Positions 24,623 through 32,893 of a DNA stretch of 38,226 nucleotides are shown piece by piece. Positions within the stretch are counted from its first letter, which is position 1. Every line of letters starts with the position of its first letter. The notes beneath the pieces are model-generated. The model made no database searches. It saw nothing but the letters and a program-made list of their open reading frames with translations, and had not been told where the DNA came from. The stretch is from SURF-32 sp964648365 (lineage in GTDB: Bacteria > Planctomycetota > Phycisphaerae > UBA1845). The position numbers and the translations under genes are program-made. Location of the stretch: positions 1-38,226 of the forward strand of contig CAZYLK010000042.1 of the NCBI GenBank assembly GCA_964648365.1, in the 5' to 3' direction.

Positions 24623-26599
24623 TCACGGATCCACAACCAGTTTGAACTTCCTGACCATCCGTTGGGGACCGCCGTGCTGGCGCGACCGCGACTGATCTTC
24701 CACCGCCACCCAGAACACGCCGCAACCTTCGGCGCGCGGCGTTCCCGTGATCTTCCCATCCGTCGTCAGTGTGATTCCCTCCGGCAGGACGCCGTCGCAG
24801 CCTTCGGGTGGCTCGGGCAGACCGGGTTCGTCGAAGATACGGAAAACGCGTGGCGCCTTTCCGCCAGCGGCCGGAAGCTGGAAGTCGTAGGACACACCGA
24901 CGCGCGCGGTCGGCAGTCCGATCTCCCGCTCCAGCCCCTCGGCCAGCAGCGCCAACCCGCGGCGCTTCTCCAGCCGGCCCGCCAGCTTGCGCTTCGCCCG
25001 CTCGTCCGACCGTTTGCCGCTGTCGTGGCGGCTGCTCAGCTCGAAGGGATCTTTCGAGAGCTTGTACAACTCTTCTTCACCGGTGTCCCAGCGGGTGTAC
25101 TTCCACTTATCGTTGCGCAGCAGGGCGAACGCAGGGTTGAAGATGCTGAAGTCCTGCACCATCACGTCGCGGCGGATGCGGCCGCCCTGCCCTTCGAGCA
25201 GATCCATCAGGCTCTTGCCGTCGCTGCGGATCGTCCGCTTGATCTCGTTGGCGGAGTAGCCCGCCAGCTCCAGCAGCGTGGCCGCAACGTCGAGGTTGCA
25301 TGTCACGGCCTCGTCGATCACGCGTGCGTCCAGCCCGGGCACCCGGACGACCAGCGGCACGCGGATCACTTCTTCGTAAGGTTTGGCCTTATCGAAGACG
25401 CGATGCTCGCCCCACTGAAACCCATGATCCGACGTGTAGACGATGACGGTGTTGTCGCGCAGCTCTGGATCGGCGTCGACCGCGGCGAGCACCTCATCGA
25501 CGAGTCGGTCGACGGCGCGCAGGCTGCGAAGCTGGTCGGCGAAGACTTCGTCGGGAAGCCGGCCGTCGCTGCTGAACTCGACGCTGCCGTCGTAGTACCC
25601 GTCAAACGGTTCCGCCTCCCGGTTGATGCCGGCGGGTTTGTCCTTCAGGTCCGGCTCGCCCCAGCCCCGGGCGCGGTACTCGAAGCCGGGGAACAGATGG
25701 GCATCCTGCGGATCCGGATAGGCGGGTCGATGAGCGGCGGTCGTTGAGATAAACAGAAAGAAGGGCGCCTCGAACGTCGCCGCGTCGGCGAGATAACTCA
25801 GCGCCGCACCTTTGTGAAACTCCGTCACGTAGGGCGGCTCGTCGTAGTCGAAGTCTTCGACGAAGTCCGCCAGGGTAGGCGGGAAGCCCGCCGCGCGGAG
25901 TTGTGCCAGAAACGGCGGAAGCTGTCGCCGATCGGCCGCCAGGCGCAGGCCGGCCCGCGGTCCATCGGGGCCGGCCATGCCGAGGGTAAAGGGATACTTG
26001 CCGAAGTACTTGACGTTTTCGTGCCCGAGGAAGACGTCCCAGGCCGGCGGCACGTAGCGCCCGGCCGCGATCGGCCGGCCGTCCGGATCGGTCCCCGCCA
26101 TCTGTTCGTATTCGTTGAGATACTTGCCGATCAGGGCCGTGCGGTAGCCGCGCGCGCCCAGCCACGTCGCCAGCGACTGCTGATCGTTGAAGAGCGTGGC
26201 GCCGCCGTTGGGCCACTGGTTGTTGAGCACGCCGGTGTTGTGCGGCTCCACCCCCCCCGCCAGGAAAGACGCCCGCGCCGGGCAGCACAGCGGCACCGAC
26301 GTAAACGCCTGGGTAAAGACCGCGCCCCGGTCCATCAGGCGCTGCTTCAGCGCAGGCATGACGTCCTGGGGCATGTAGTCGGGCGCGATGCCGGCGAGGG
26401 TGTCCCAGCGCTGGTCGTCCGACATGATGACGATGATGTTCGGTTGAACCCGGGACGACGTGGCCGGGCCGGCCGACCGTGCGTCGTCGTCCGCCGAACT
26501 GACCCCGCCGAAACCCAGCCACGCCGCGACGGCCGTGACCATCGCGCGGCGGCACGCCGTCCATCGCGCGCCGCCGATCGCATCGGAATGCGGACTCAT
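24623..26599 (-). CDS. Secreted type I sulfatase (formylglycine-dependent)
   Basis: A 658-residue sulfatase from ATG 26599 (RBS AAAGGAACG upstream on the minus strand; an ORF extension to 26656 is discarded). An ARWTACRRAM...AAWLGF N-terminus suggests export, possibly Tat-like. PNIIVIMSDDQRWD carries the metal-binding D61/D62. VPLCCPARASFLAG contains the C-x-P-x-R signature (C105-C-P-A-R), in which C105 would be converted to formylglycine. TSDHGFQWGEH is the second metal-binding motif. After ~540 the chain continues into a putative Ig-like (He_PIG type) domain (VGVSYDFQLPAAGG, GITLTTDGKITGTP). Such enzymes desulfate polysaccharides or glycosaminoglycan-like polymers, typical of Planctomycetota. 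No carbohydrate-active enzyme genes adjoin it. The substrate cannot be read from sequence. Confidence 0.92.
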   Translation of the reverse strand: MSPHSDAIGGARWTACRRAMVTAVAAWLGFGGVSSADDDARSAGPATSSRVQPNIIVIMSDDQRWDTLAGIAPDYMPQDVMPALKQRLMDRGAVFTQAFTSVPLCCPARASFLAGGVEPHNTGVLNNQWPNGGATLFNDQQSLATWLGARGYRTALIGKYLNEYEQMAGTDPDGRPIAAGRYVPPAWDVFLGHENVKYFGKYPFTLGMAGPDGPRAGLRLAADRRQLPPFLAQLRAAGFPPTLADFVEDFDYDEPPYVTEFHKGAALSYLADAATFEAPFFLFISTTAAHRPAYPDPQDAHLFPGFEYRARGWGEPDLKDKPAGINREAEPFDGYYDGSVEFSSDGRLPDEVFADQLRSLRAVDRLVDEVLAAVDADPELRDNTVIVYTSDHGFQWGEHRVFDKAKPYEEVIRVPLVVRVPGLDARVIDEAVTCNLDVAATLLELAGYSANEIKRTIRSDGKSLMDLLEGQGGRIRRDVMVQDFSIFNPAFALLRNDKWKYTRWDTGEEELYKLSKDPFELSSRHDSGKRSDERAKRKLAGRLEKRRGLALLAEGLEREIGLPTARVGVSYDFQLPAAGGKAPRVFRIFDEPGLPEPPEGCDGVLPEGITLTTDGKITGTPRAEGCGVFWVAVEDQSRSRQHGGPQRMVRKFKLVVDP

Positions 26600-26729
26600 G
26601 CACTCGTTCCTTTCGATCGGACGCGGCAGCGCCGCGTCGATCCACCCCATGGACACGTCTCAGCGCGCAGCGCCCGGCCGGGAGCCGGTCAGACCGCCTG
26701 TGCGCAGGTCGGACGCGCTCGACAGATCG

Positions 26730-26771
26730 CGCGACACCCGCGCGCGGACAGCGCTGCGCGCGGGTGTCGCG
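26730..26771 (-). terminator. Perfect 15-bp inverted repeat, likely terminator hairpin
   Basis: CGCGACACCCGCGCG (26730-26744) and its exact complement (26757-26771) enclose 12 bases. It lies just beyond the 3' end of the minus-strand gene at 26795 and could end its transcript, although no T-run follows on that strand. A protein-binding operator is an alternative. Confidence 0.5.
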
Positions 26772-26794
26772 ATACGATCGCGCTTCAGTAGCCG

Positions 26795-28180
26795 CTAGGG
26801 GCACTGAACGGCCTTGACCGGCTCGTCACCGCAGGCCAGCAGCACGGTCACATCGTGCGAGCCGGGCGGCAGCCCGTCGCCCTGCCCCCACTTGGCCTTC
26901 GCTTTCCCGGCGTTGTTGACGGTGCGCGTGCGGCGCTGCCCGCCATCGAGGCGGAAGATGGCCGGCGTGCCCGGCTCGCCGTTGCGCAGCGTGGCCGTGG
27001 TGACGTTCTTGCCGTTAGTCCGCACGCAACTGGCCGCCAGCGACTCCCGCCCGGTGCAGTTTCCGGAACGGCATTCGACGCGCGCTTCCAGCACCGTCTT
27101 GCAGGAGAGCACGGCGTTGACGGTGTGCTCACCGGGGTCGATGCCGTCCCATCGGGCCTCGGCCCCGCCGCCGTTGCCGAAGACGCGGTTTCGACGCTGG
27201 GCCGCGTCCAGGTAAAAGACGATTTCCTCCTGTGAGATGCCGCCAGTGGCCTCGGCGATCACCATGCCGCTATCGCAGTGAAGTTCGATCCGCTCGTTGT
27301 TGCTGCACTGTCCCTGCCCGCAGTAGATGAAATCGACGTTGGCGAATCCGCACCCGGGCGTCGCGTGAACCACGTGCGCGCCGGGTTCCGTGCCGCTCCA
27401 CTTGGCCTTGGCTTTTCCCTTGGCGCCGAACGCCCGCGTGCGCACCCGTTCATCGTCCAGCGTAAACTGAATGGGCGTTCCTTGCACGCCCAGGCTGGCG
27501 GCGGCCGTAATCACGGCGTTCGGACGACACACGGCGTTGAGACGCTCGACGCCGCTGCACGTGCCCACGTAGCTCGCGTCGTCGATGCTGAACGTATCGC
27601 CCGACCCGTTGCGGATAATGATGGTGATGGCGGAAATCGCGCGAGCCTCGTCGGTCAAACCCAGAAACAGCACCCCGCCCTGGGACGAACCCGGCATGGG
27701 CAACGATTGCTGATTGCCGTCATCGAACTCAACGAAGACGTTGCCGCTGGAGGTGCCCACACCGGTAAAATAGGCGCCGAAGGCATGAATGGGCGTCTCA
27801 AACGTGAACTCCATCGCACCATCGGTGTTGGGATCGAGCCGCAGCCATTTGGCGCCGTTCGGCGTCGTGTTGTAACCGGTCGAGACGGATCCGTTGCCGC
27901 TGATGATGCCGCTGGAGTTGCCGGCGCGAAGCAGGCGCGCCGTGACGCCCGGGGCGACTTCCAGGGCATTGAAAAAGCCCGTCGGGAGGGACTCACAATC
28001 GAAGCCATACACGATACCGATCTGTTCGGCCGCAGCGGTAAAGTCGGCCGCCGCCCGGTTGGAGTTGGGTCTTGGCGAAGTCGGACCCGCCCCGGGATCG
28101 ATGCCGTCGAAACGCACAAGATCTCCGCGGGCCGCGGACGCGAACGACAGGACGACAAGCACTCGGATGCCTCTGGACAT
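26795..28180 (-). CDS. Secreted protein with three tandem GKAKAKW modules
   Basis: A 461-residue protein with a short signal peptide (MSRGIRVLVVLSFASAARG) and a GGGAG ribosome binding site. Residues ~22-210 form a beta-rich domain (GFDCESLPTGFFNAL, HAFGAYFTGVGTSSGN, IIIRNGSGDTFSIDDASY), resembling PEP-CTERM-type secreted domains but with no sorting tail. Residues 212-295, 296-378 and 379-461 are three tandem copies of an ~83-residue module: E-x-L/I-x-x-x-C, a hydrophobic strand, F-x-LD-x-x-x-R-x-R, G-K/G-A-K/E-A-K/R-W, then PG-x-H-x-V and two further cysteines. Linkers contain C-x-x-G-x-C. The final copy (GKAKAKWGQGDG, ending QCP) is closest to the kelch protein's tail. Probably extracellular; adhesion or anchoring is an inference. 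Confidence 0.82.
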   Translation of the reverse strand: MSRGIRVLVVLSFASAARGDLVRFDGIDPGAGPTSPRPNSNRAAADFTAAAEQIGIVYGFDCESLPTGFFNALEVAPGVTARLLRAGNSSGIISGNGSVSTGYNTTPNGAKWLRLDPNTDGAMEFTFETPIHAFGAYFTGVGTSSGNVFVEFDDGNQQSLPMPGSSQGGVLFLGLTDEARAISAITIIIRNGSGDTFSIDDASYVGTCSGVERLNAVCRPNAVITAAASLGVQGTPIQFTLDDERVRTRAFGAKGKAKAKWSGTEPGAHVVHATPGCGFANVDFIYCGQGQCSNNERIELHCDSGMVIAEATGGISQEEIVFYLDAAQRRNRVFGNGGGAEARWDGIDPGEHTVNAVLSCKTVLEARVECRSGNCTGRESLAASCVRTNGKNVTTATLRNGEPGTPAIFRLDGGQRRTRTVNNAGKAKAKWGQGDGLPPGSHDVTVLLACGDEPVKAVQCP

Positions 28181-28746
28181 GAAAAGACTCCCTTCGAATT
28201 GGACGTGGACGCTTTTGTGAATCGCGCCCGGACGGTTCGGAATGCGGCGGGAGGAATGTGGCCGTCGCCGACCTCAGTTACGGCAGGGGCATACCTGACG
28301 CCCATTGCCCGACGAGTCGTGACGCACCCGACGTACCCGAACCCTGACTCAGACTTCCGGCATGGAACGTCGCGCCGACGACCGCGGCAGGTATGCCGTA
28401 TCACCCTGCCGGCGTCGAGCCCCCTGTACACATGTCCTGCGGCCGGGAAGAGACGAGAGGGGATTCGTCCCAGGGGTCGGTAGAACCTTCCGACTCTGCC
28501 TGGCGCCCCCCCGGCGCCCGGCGACCCCGCCCGATCCATGCAGGCTCCCGGTAGTCTACTCGCGTAAAGCGCGCGAAGCAAGCGTTTTTTTCCGGGCTTT
28601 CGGTTGACGGCGGCGGACGGAACGCGACGGCGTGACAGAATGATCGATTCCGGGACGGTTGGATGCCGGAACGGGCAGGCCGGGCGGCGTATCGGAGACG
28701 CCTGGCTGGACGGGCCGCCTGCGTCGCGGCGGAGGGTGGCCGGCTG
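28181..28746. other. Gene-free region between the module protein and the diguanylate cyclase
   Basis: About 565 bases without a supported gene. It should contain the leftward promoter of the 26795-28180 gene; I see no clear elements. A T-run (28584-28590) follows a GC-rich segment, but no gene ends in that direction, so I do not call a terminator. Confidence 0.4.
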
Positions 28747-30048
28747 CTACGCGACGGCGCAGCCCGGCGACAGAACGACGGTATTCTTGCCCGACCCCTT
28801 TGCGCGATAGAGCGCGGCGTCGGCCTTGCACATCAGTTCGCTGCCGTTGACGGCGCGCTCGGTGGTCATGGTGGCGATGCCGGCGCTCATGCTGACGGCG
28901 CAGTCGTCGCCGTCGCGCCGCGCGTACTGAGCGAACAGCGATACGATTCGCTTTACCACCGCTCCCGCCTGGGCGCGGTCGGTGCCGGGCATTACCAGGA
29001 CGAACTCGTCGCCGCCGTAGCGTACGGCGTAGTCGCTCTTCCGGATCGAGCCGCGGATCAGATCGGCCGCGAAGCGCAGCATGGTGTCGCCGGCCTGATG
29101 GCCGCGCGTGTCGTTGAGACCCTTGAAGTTGTCCAGGTCGATCATGACGATCGCCAGTTCCTCGCGGGCTTCGCGCTGATGCTGGAAGATCCCGTCGAGT
29201 TCCTCCTTCAGGAAACGGCGGTTGTACAGGCGCGTCAGCGGATCGATGAGCGCCTCGGCCCGGGTGCGCTGGAGGCGGCGCTCGTACTGACGCTGGCTGG
29301 CGCGGAGCTGGTCCTGGCCGCGGCGTTCGAGAAAGCGAATGCGTCGTTGCGATTTCTCGACCTCCTGCCGGAGCGCATCCAACCGATCCCCCACGGCCGT
29401 CAACTCATCGCACGGACGGGCAGCCGGGAGGATCGGGCCCGCGTCCAGCCCGGCGGTGGCGTGCGGCGAAGCCATGTGCTGCAAAGGCAACATGATCCGC
29501 CCTTCGATCCAGGTGCTCAGGCGGCCCGCCTGCACCCGCTGCACCAGCCCGATAAAGGTCGCGGCCGCAAGACTCGACGCGAGCCACACGTCCCACCATC
29601 GGCCCGGGCGCAGCCAGATCACGAAGTAGCCGCGATCGGCGGGATGCGCGTGCCAATAGCATCGAGCCGTGGCGGACGAGTCCTCGAAGCGGATGCGGGC
29701 GAGTTGGTTCCGCCCGACGGCAACGCCAACGTCGCCGAGCGCGGCGTCGGCGGGCCATTGAGCGCGAAGCCGGCCGTCCGGACCGGTCAGACCAGCGGCC
29801 ACGACGTCGGGTCGGTGAACGCAGAGCTTGGCCAGCGCCTGCTCCGCCGTCAGATCGCGCGACGCGGCCAGCGACGTAAACGCCGCCTGCGCGGCGCCCC
29901 AGGTCCGCGAATGTTCGATCGTGCGCAGGCCCAGGGCCAGCGCGGCGCTGAAGATCAGCGCCGCCGTCACGGCCGCGGCCATGAACCGCCGGCGAATCTC
30001 GCGGGCGACACTGACCGCCAGAAGTGGTCGCGTCCCGGGCTCGTGCAT
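28747..30048 (-). CDS. Membrane-bound diguanylate cyclase (GGDEF)
   Basis: A 433-residue protein from ATG 30048; an upstream ATG at 30102 is also possible. It would make cyclic di-GMP from two GTP. A first membrane segment lies near residues 22-40 (AAAVTAALIFSAALALGL) and a second near 150-170 (WWDVWLASSLAAATFIGLV), with an extracytoplasmic sensor of ~110 residues between. A charged coiled-coil follows (about 215-265). The C-terminal GGDEF domain is complete: IDPLTRLYNRRFL at its start, DLDNFKGLNDTRGH, and the catalytic YGGDEF. RKSD, five residues before GGDEF, is the RxxD inhibitory I-site, so feedback inhibition is expected. No EAL or receiver domain is attached. It is monocistronic as far as can be seen. 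Confidence 0.9.
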   Translation of the reverse strand: MHEPGTRPLLAVSVAREIRRRFMAAAVTAALIFSAALALGLRTIEHSRTWGAAQAAFTSLAASRDLTAEQALAKLCVHRPDVVAAGLTGPDGRLRAQWPADAALGDVGVAVGRNQLARIRFEDSSATARCYWHAHPADRGYFVIWLRPGRWWDVWLASSLAAATFIGLVQRVQAGRLSTWIEGRIMLPLQHMASPHATAGLDAGPILPAARPCDELTAVGDRLDALRQEVEKSQRRIRFLERRGQDQLRASQRQYERRLQRTRAEALIDPLTRLYNRRFLKEELDGIFQHQREAREELAIVMIDLDNFKGLNDTRGHQAGDTMLRFAADLIRGSIRKSDYAVRYGGDEFVLVMPGTDRAQAGAVVKRIVSLFAQYARRDGDDCAVSMSAGIATMTTERAVNGSELMCKADAALYRAKGSGKNTVVLSPGCAVA

Positions 30049-30171
30049 AGCGCTGTCCCGTCGCAGCAATACCGGACGGTTCCTGCCGGCCCGGTGCGCC
30101 ATGGGAAAGCATAAGATATCCTGCACGCAGGCGCCGCGGTGCCACCACGGGCGATGCCCCGCCGTCAGAGT

Positions 30172-31506
30172 TTATCCCGACTCGGCGCCGTCGATCTCGG
30201 CCTGGCGCACGCGGTTGCGATGGACGGCCACGACGCGGACGGCGTAGGGTCCGAGCGGCACCACGTCACCGACGCTGGGGAAGCGTCCGAGCTGGGCCGT
30301 GATGTAGCCGCTCAGCGTATCGCTGTCGGCGGCGGGTGCGTCGTCGAGGCCGAGCCGCTCGCACAGGTCTCGCATCGCGTACAGGCCGCTGACCCGGAAG
30401 CGCCCCGATTCGACCACCAGCGTCGGCGGCGCGCTGATGTCGAACTCGTCGTCGATCTCGCCCACAAACTCTTCGATGGCGTCCTCCAGTGTGACGATTC
30501 CCTGCGTGGCGCCGTATTCATCCACAACGACGGCCATGTGCGTGTGATGCTGCTGAAACTGGCGTAGCGCCTGCTGAACGGAGACGGTATCGGGCAGAAA
30601 GAGCACGTCGCGGCGAATGGCGTGCAGGTTGATGGCGCCCGCGCCGATCACGTGAACCGCAGACCCGGGCGCACCATCGGGGACGGCGATCAGTTCGCCC
30701 TCCGGCGAGCGCTGATCCAGCAGGCGCAGCCGGCCCGGCATCAGCTCCAGATGATTGAACAGATCCTTGATGTGTACGAAGCCGATGACGTGATCGAGAT
30801 CGCCGTCGCAGATGGGCAGACGGGTGTACTCGCTGGCCTGCACGACGCGGAGCGTCTCGTCGATCGGCTGATCGAGCCGCAGATAGTCCACGTGCGTCCG
30901 GGGCGTCATGATCTGTCGCACGCGGATGCGATCGAAGCGGGATGCCACGCGGATGATGCGCTCCTGCTGCGGGTCGATCTGTTGCGACACGCGGGCGGCG
31001 GCCGCCAGTGCCACGATCTCATCCAGCGTCGCGGGCTGCTCCGGCGCCCGCCGTCGCGACTCGAACGGCCGATTCACCAGGTGGACGAAGCTCAGCACCG
31101 GCGAGAGAACGCGCACCAGAACCGTCAGGATGGGGGCGATGACGGGCGCCAGCGCCAGGCTGTAACGCACGCCGAGCGTCTTGGGCAGAATCTCGGTGAA
31201 CTGGAGCATGACGTAGGTCAGCGCAACGGAAAACGCGATCATCCACCGCGTACCGAACACGAGTTCGAACTGCGCCCCCGCCACGGTCGCGCCGATGGTG
31301 TGAGCGGCGGTGTTGACGATGAGGATGACGGCGACCGGTCGCTCGATGGAGGACTTGAAATTCTGCCACGCGGCGGCGACGCGCGGCTGGCGCCGCGACA
31401 GCGTCGCCACCTGGCTGGGCGTGATGCTCAGCAGGCACGCCTCCACGAGAGAGCAGAGTCCGGAGATCGTCAGGGCGGTGACGAGGGTGACGACGAGTAC
31501 GGTCAT
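30172..31506 (-). CDS. CNNM/CorC-family membrane protein with CBS pair
   Basis: A 444-residue protein from ATG 31506 (longer frame to 31683 discarded; CGAGG upstream). Residues ~1-190 form the CNNM/DUF21 membrane domain with about four hydrophobic segments (TVLVVTLVTALTISGLCSLVEA, VAVILIVNTAAHTIGATVAG, IAFSVALTYVMLQFTEILPKT, and one near 130-150). Residues ~200-325 contain two CBS motifs (VRQIMTPRTHVDYL and a MAVVVDEYGATQGIVTLEDAIEEFVGEI block). Residues ~345-430 match the CorC_HlyC domain (FRVSGLYAMRDLCERLGL, DTLSGYITAQLG, PYAVRVVAVHRNRV). Members are linked to Mg2+ or Co2+ efflux or resistance; older names call them hemolysins. It is divergent from yraN, with a 139-base shared upstream region. 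Confidence 0.92.
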   Translation of the reverse strand: MTVLVVTLVTALTISGLCSLVEACLLSITPSQVATLSRRQPRVAAAWQNFKSSIERPVAVILIVNTAAHTIGATVAGAQFELVFGTRWMIAFSVALTYVMLQFTEILPKTLGVRYSLALAPVIAPILTVLVRVLSPVLSFVHLVNRPFESRRRAPEQPATLDEIVALAAAARVSQQIDPQQERIIRVASRFDRIRVRQIMTPRTHVDYLRLDQPIDETLRVVQASEYTRLPICDGDLDHVIGFVHIKDLFNHLELMPGRLRLLDQRSPEGELIAVPDGAPGSAVHVIGAGAINLHAIRRDVLFLPDTVSVQQALRQFQQHHTHMAVVVDEYGATQGIVTLEDAIEEFVGEIDDEFDISAPPTLVVESGRFRVSGLYAMRDLCERLGLDDAPAADSDTLSGYITAQLGRFPSVGDVVPLGPYAVRVVAVHRNRVRQAEIDGAESG

Positions 31507-31645
31507 GGAGCGAACCTCGTGCGGGTCAAAGGGTCGAAGCCCGACGCGCCGGCTTTCGACGGGCCGGGGATTGTAGCGCGGCGCGAGCGCCAGGAGGAGC
31601 GGTCCGGTCCGGTCACGCTTTGCAACCGCCGCCATTGCTGGCATC

Positions 31646-32032
31646 ATGTCCCGCGCCATGCTGCATACTGCGGATGTCGGCAAACTGGGAGAACGGGCCG
31701 CGCGGCGGTTCCTGCGGCGGCTGGGCTACCGCATTCTGGCGCGCAACCATCAGTCGTCGGCCGGCGAGATCGACCTGATTGCGATGGACGGGCTGACGAT
31801 CGTGTTCGCGGAAGTGAAGACGCGCACGAGCCGCTCGGGCGCGGACCCGGAAGCGAACCTCGCCCGGGGTCAGATCGGGCGGATTTCGCGGGCAGCGCTG
31901 CGGTTTCTGTCGTCGAGCGGGGCCAGGCAGTGGCCGGCGCGGCTCGACCTGCTGACCGTGATCATCGAGCCGGATCGCAAGCCGCTGGTCGAGCACTTCA
32001 AGGGGGCGTTTCCGCTCGATCCGCGCGGATGA
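31646..32032 (+). CDS. yraN: YraN/UPF0102 family nuclease-like protein
   Basis: A 128-residue protein with the endonuclease-like fold of UPF0102. GERAARRFLRRLGYRIL precedes the acidic signature AGEIDLIAMDG (E41, D43), then VFAEVKTR (E56, K58), giving the E...D...ExK arrangement of the restriction-like fold. SGADPEANLARGQIGRISRAALRFL and RLDLLTVI complete the family pattern. The cellular role is not established; it is often a neighbour of rnhB or rpsP-cluster genes, which are not seen here. An internal ATG (residue 5) is an alternative start. tatD follows 57 bases downstream and is probably co-transcribed. Confidence 0.9.
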   Translation: MSRAMLHTADVGKLGERAARRFLRRLGYRILARNHQSSAGEIDLIAMDGLTIVFAEVKTRTSRSGADPEANLARGQIGRISRAALRFLSSSGARQWPARLDLLTVIIEPDRKPLVEHFKGAFPLDPRG

Positions 32033-32089
32033 GCCGGAACGTCGCGAGCGCCGCCGCCTGGGATCGCTTGCCGTAACGGGGGTTGCACG

Positions 32090-32893
32090 ATGCCGCTGAT
32101 CGACTCTCACGCACACCTCACGGATCCGAGCCTGGCGTCTCAACTGGACGAGGTGATGGCCCGCGCGGCCGCCGCCGGCGTCGAACACGTAATCACCGTC
32201 TGTACGACGCTTCCGGACATCGACCAGGGGCTGGCGGTTGCGGTCCGGTTCGCGGGGCGCGTCTCGGTCTGCGCCGGGGTGCATCCTCACTACGCAGACA
32301 AAGTCACGCCGGCAGACATTGAGGGCCTCGCGGCCCATTACCGGTCCGGCCGCGTCGTGGCCGCGGGCGAAATGGGGCTTGACTACCACTACGACTTCGC
32401 CGACCGCCGGCGGCAACGGGAGGTCTTCGTGCAACAACTTGAACGCGCGGCGCCCTTCGATCTGCCCGTCGTCATTCACTGTCGTGAGGCGTTTCAGGAC
32501 GCGGTGCCGATCCTGCTCGAACAGGGCATGGCGGGGCGACGAGTGGTCTTTCACTGCTTCACCGGGACCGCCGAGGAGGCGGCGCTGGTCGCAGAACACG
32601 GCTGGAGGATCTCGTTTACCGGCATCGTCACGTTTAACGGGTCCGGCTGGCTGCACGACCTCGCACGCGCCTACCCGGCGGATCAACTCATGGTCGAGAC
32701 GGACTCGCCCTACCTTTCACCCGTGCCGGTGCGCAGCCGCCGCCCGAATGAGCCGGCGCACGTCGCCCACGTGGCCCGGTTTCTCGCTGAGCTGCGCGGC
32801 GTAGAATATGGCGAGCTGTGCGATCGGACGTGGGACAATATGCGCGCGTTCTTCGGCCTCAAGTGCGAGAGATCCACGAGTGAACCGGCATGA
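32090..32893 (+). CDS. tatD: TatD-family metal-dependent hydrolase
   Basis: A 267-residue deoxyribonuclease-like TIM-barrel hydrolase. The metal-binding set is visible in order: IDSHAHL (H7, H9), VVAAGEMGLDYHYDF (the bridging Glu), PVVIHCREA (His), VVFHCFTG (His) and VETDSPYLSP (Asp). Length and motif order match TatD/YcfH proteins, which act as 3'-5' exonuclease or endonuclease in DNA repair and turnover. It follows yraN closely. Its last 14 bases overlap the GTG start of the alpha/beta hydrolase gene, suggesting coupled translation. Confidence 0.93.
   Translation: MPLIDSHAHLTDPSLASQLDEVMARAAAAGVEHVITVCTTLPDIDQGLAVAVRFAGRVSVCAGVHPHYADKVTPADIEGLAAHYRSGRVVAAGEMGLDYHYDFADRRRQREVFVQQLERAAPFDLPVVIHCREAFQDAVPILLEQGMAGRRVVFHCFTGTAEEAALVAEHGWRISFTGIVTFNGSGWLHDLARAYPADQLMVETDSPYLSPVPVRSRRPNEPAHVAHVARFLAELRGVEYGELCDRTWDNMRAFFGLKCERSTSEPA

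Noticed and set aside
28584..28590. T-run as a terminator
   Set aside because: No gene ends upstream on the plus strand and no convincing hairpin precedes it.
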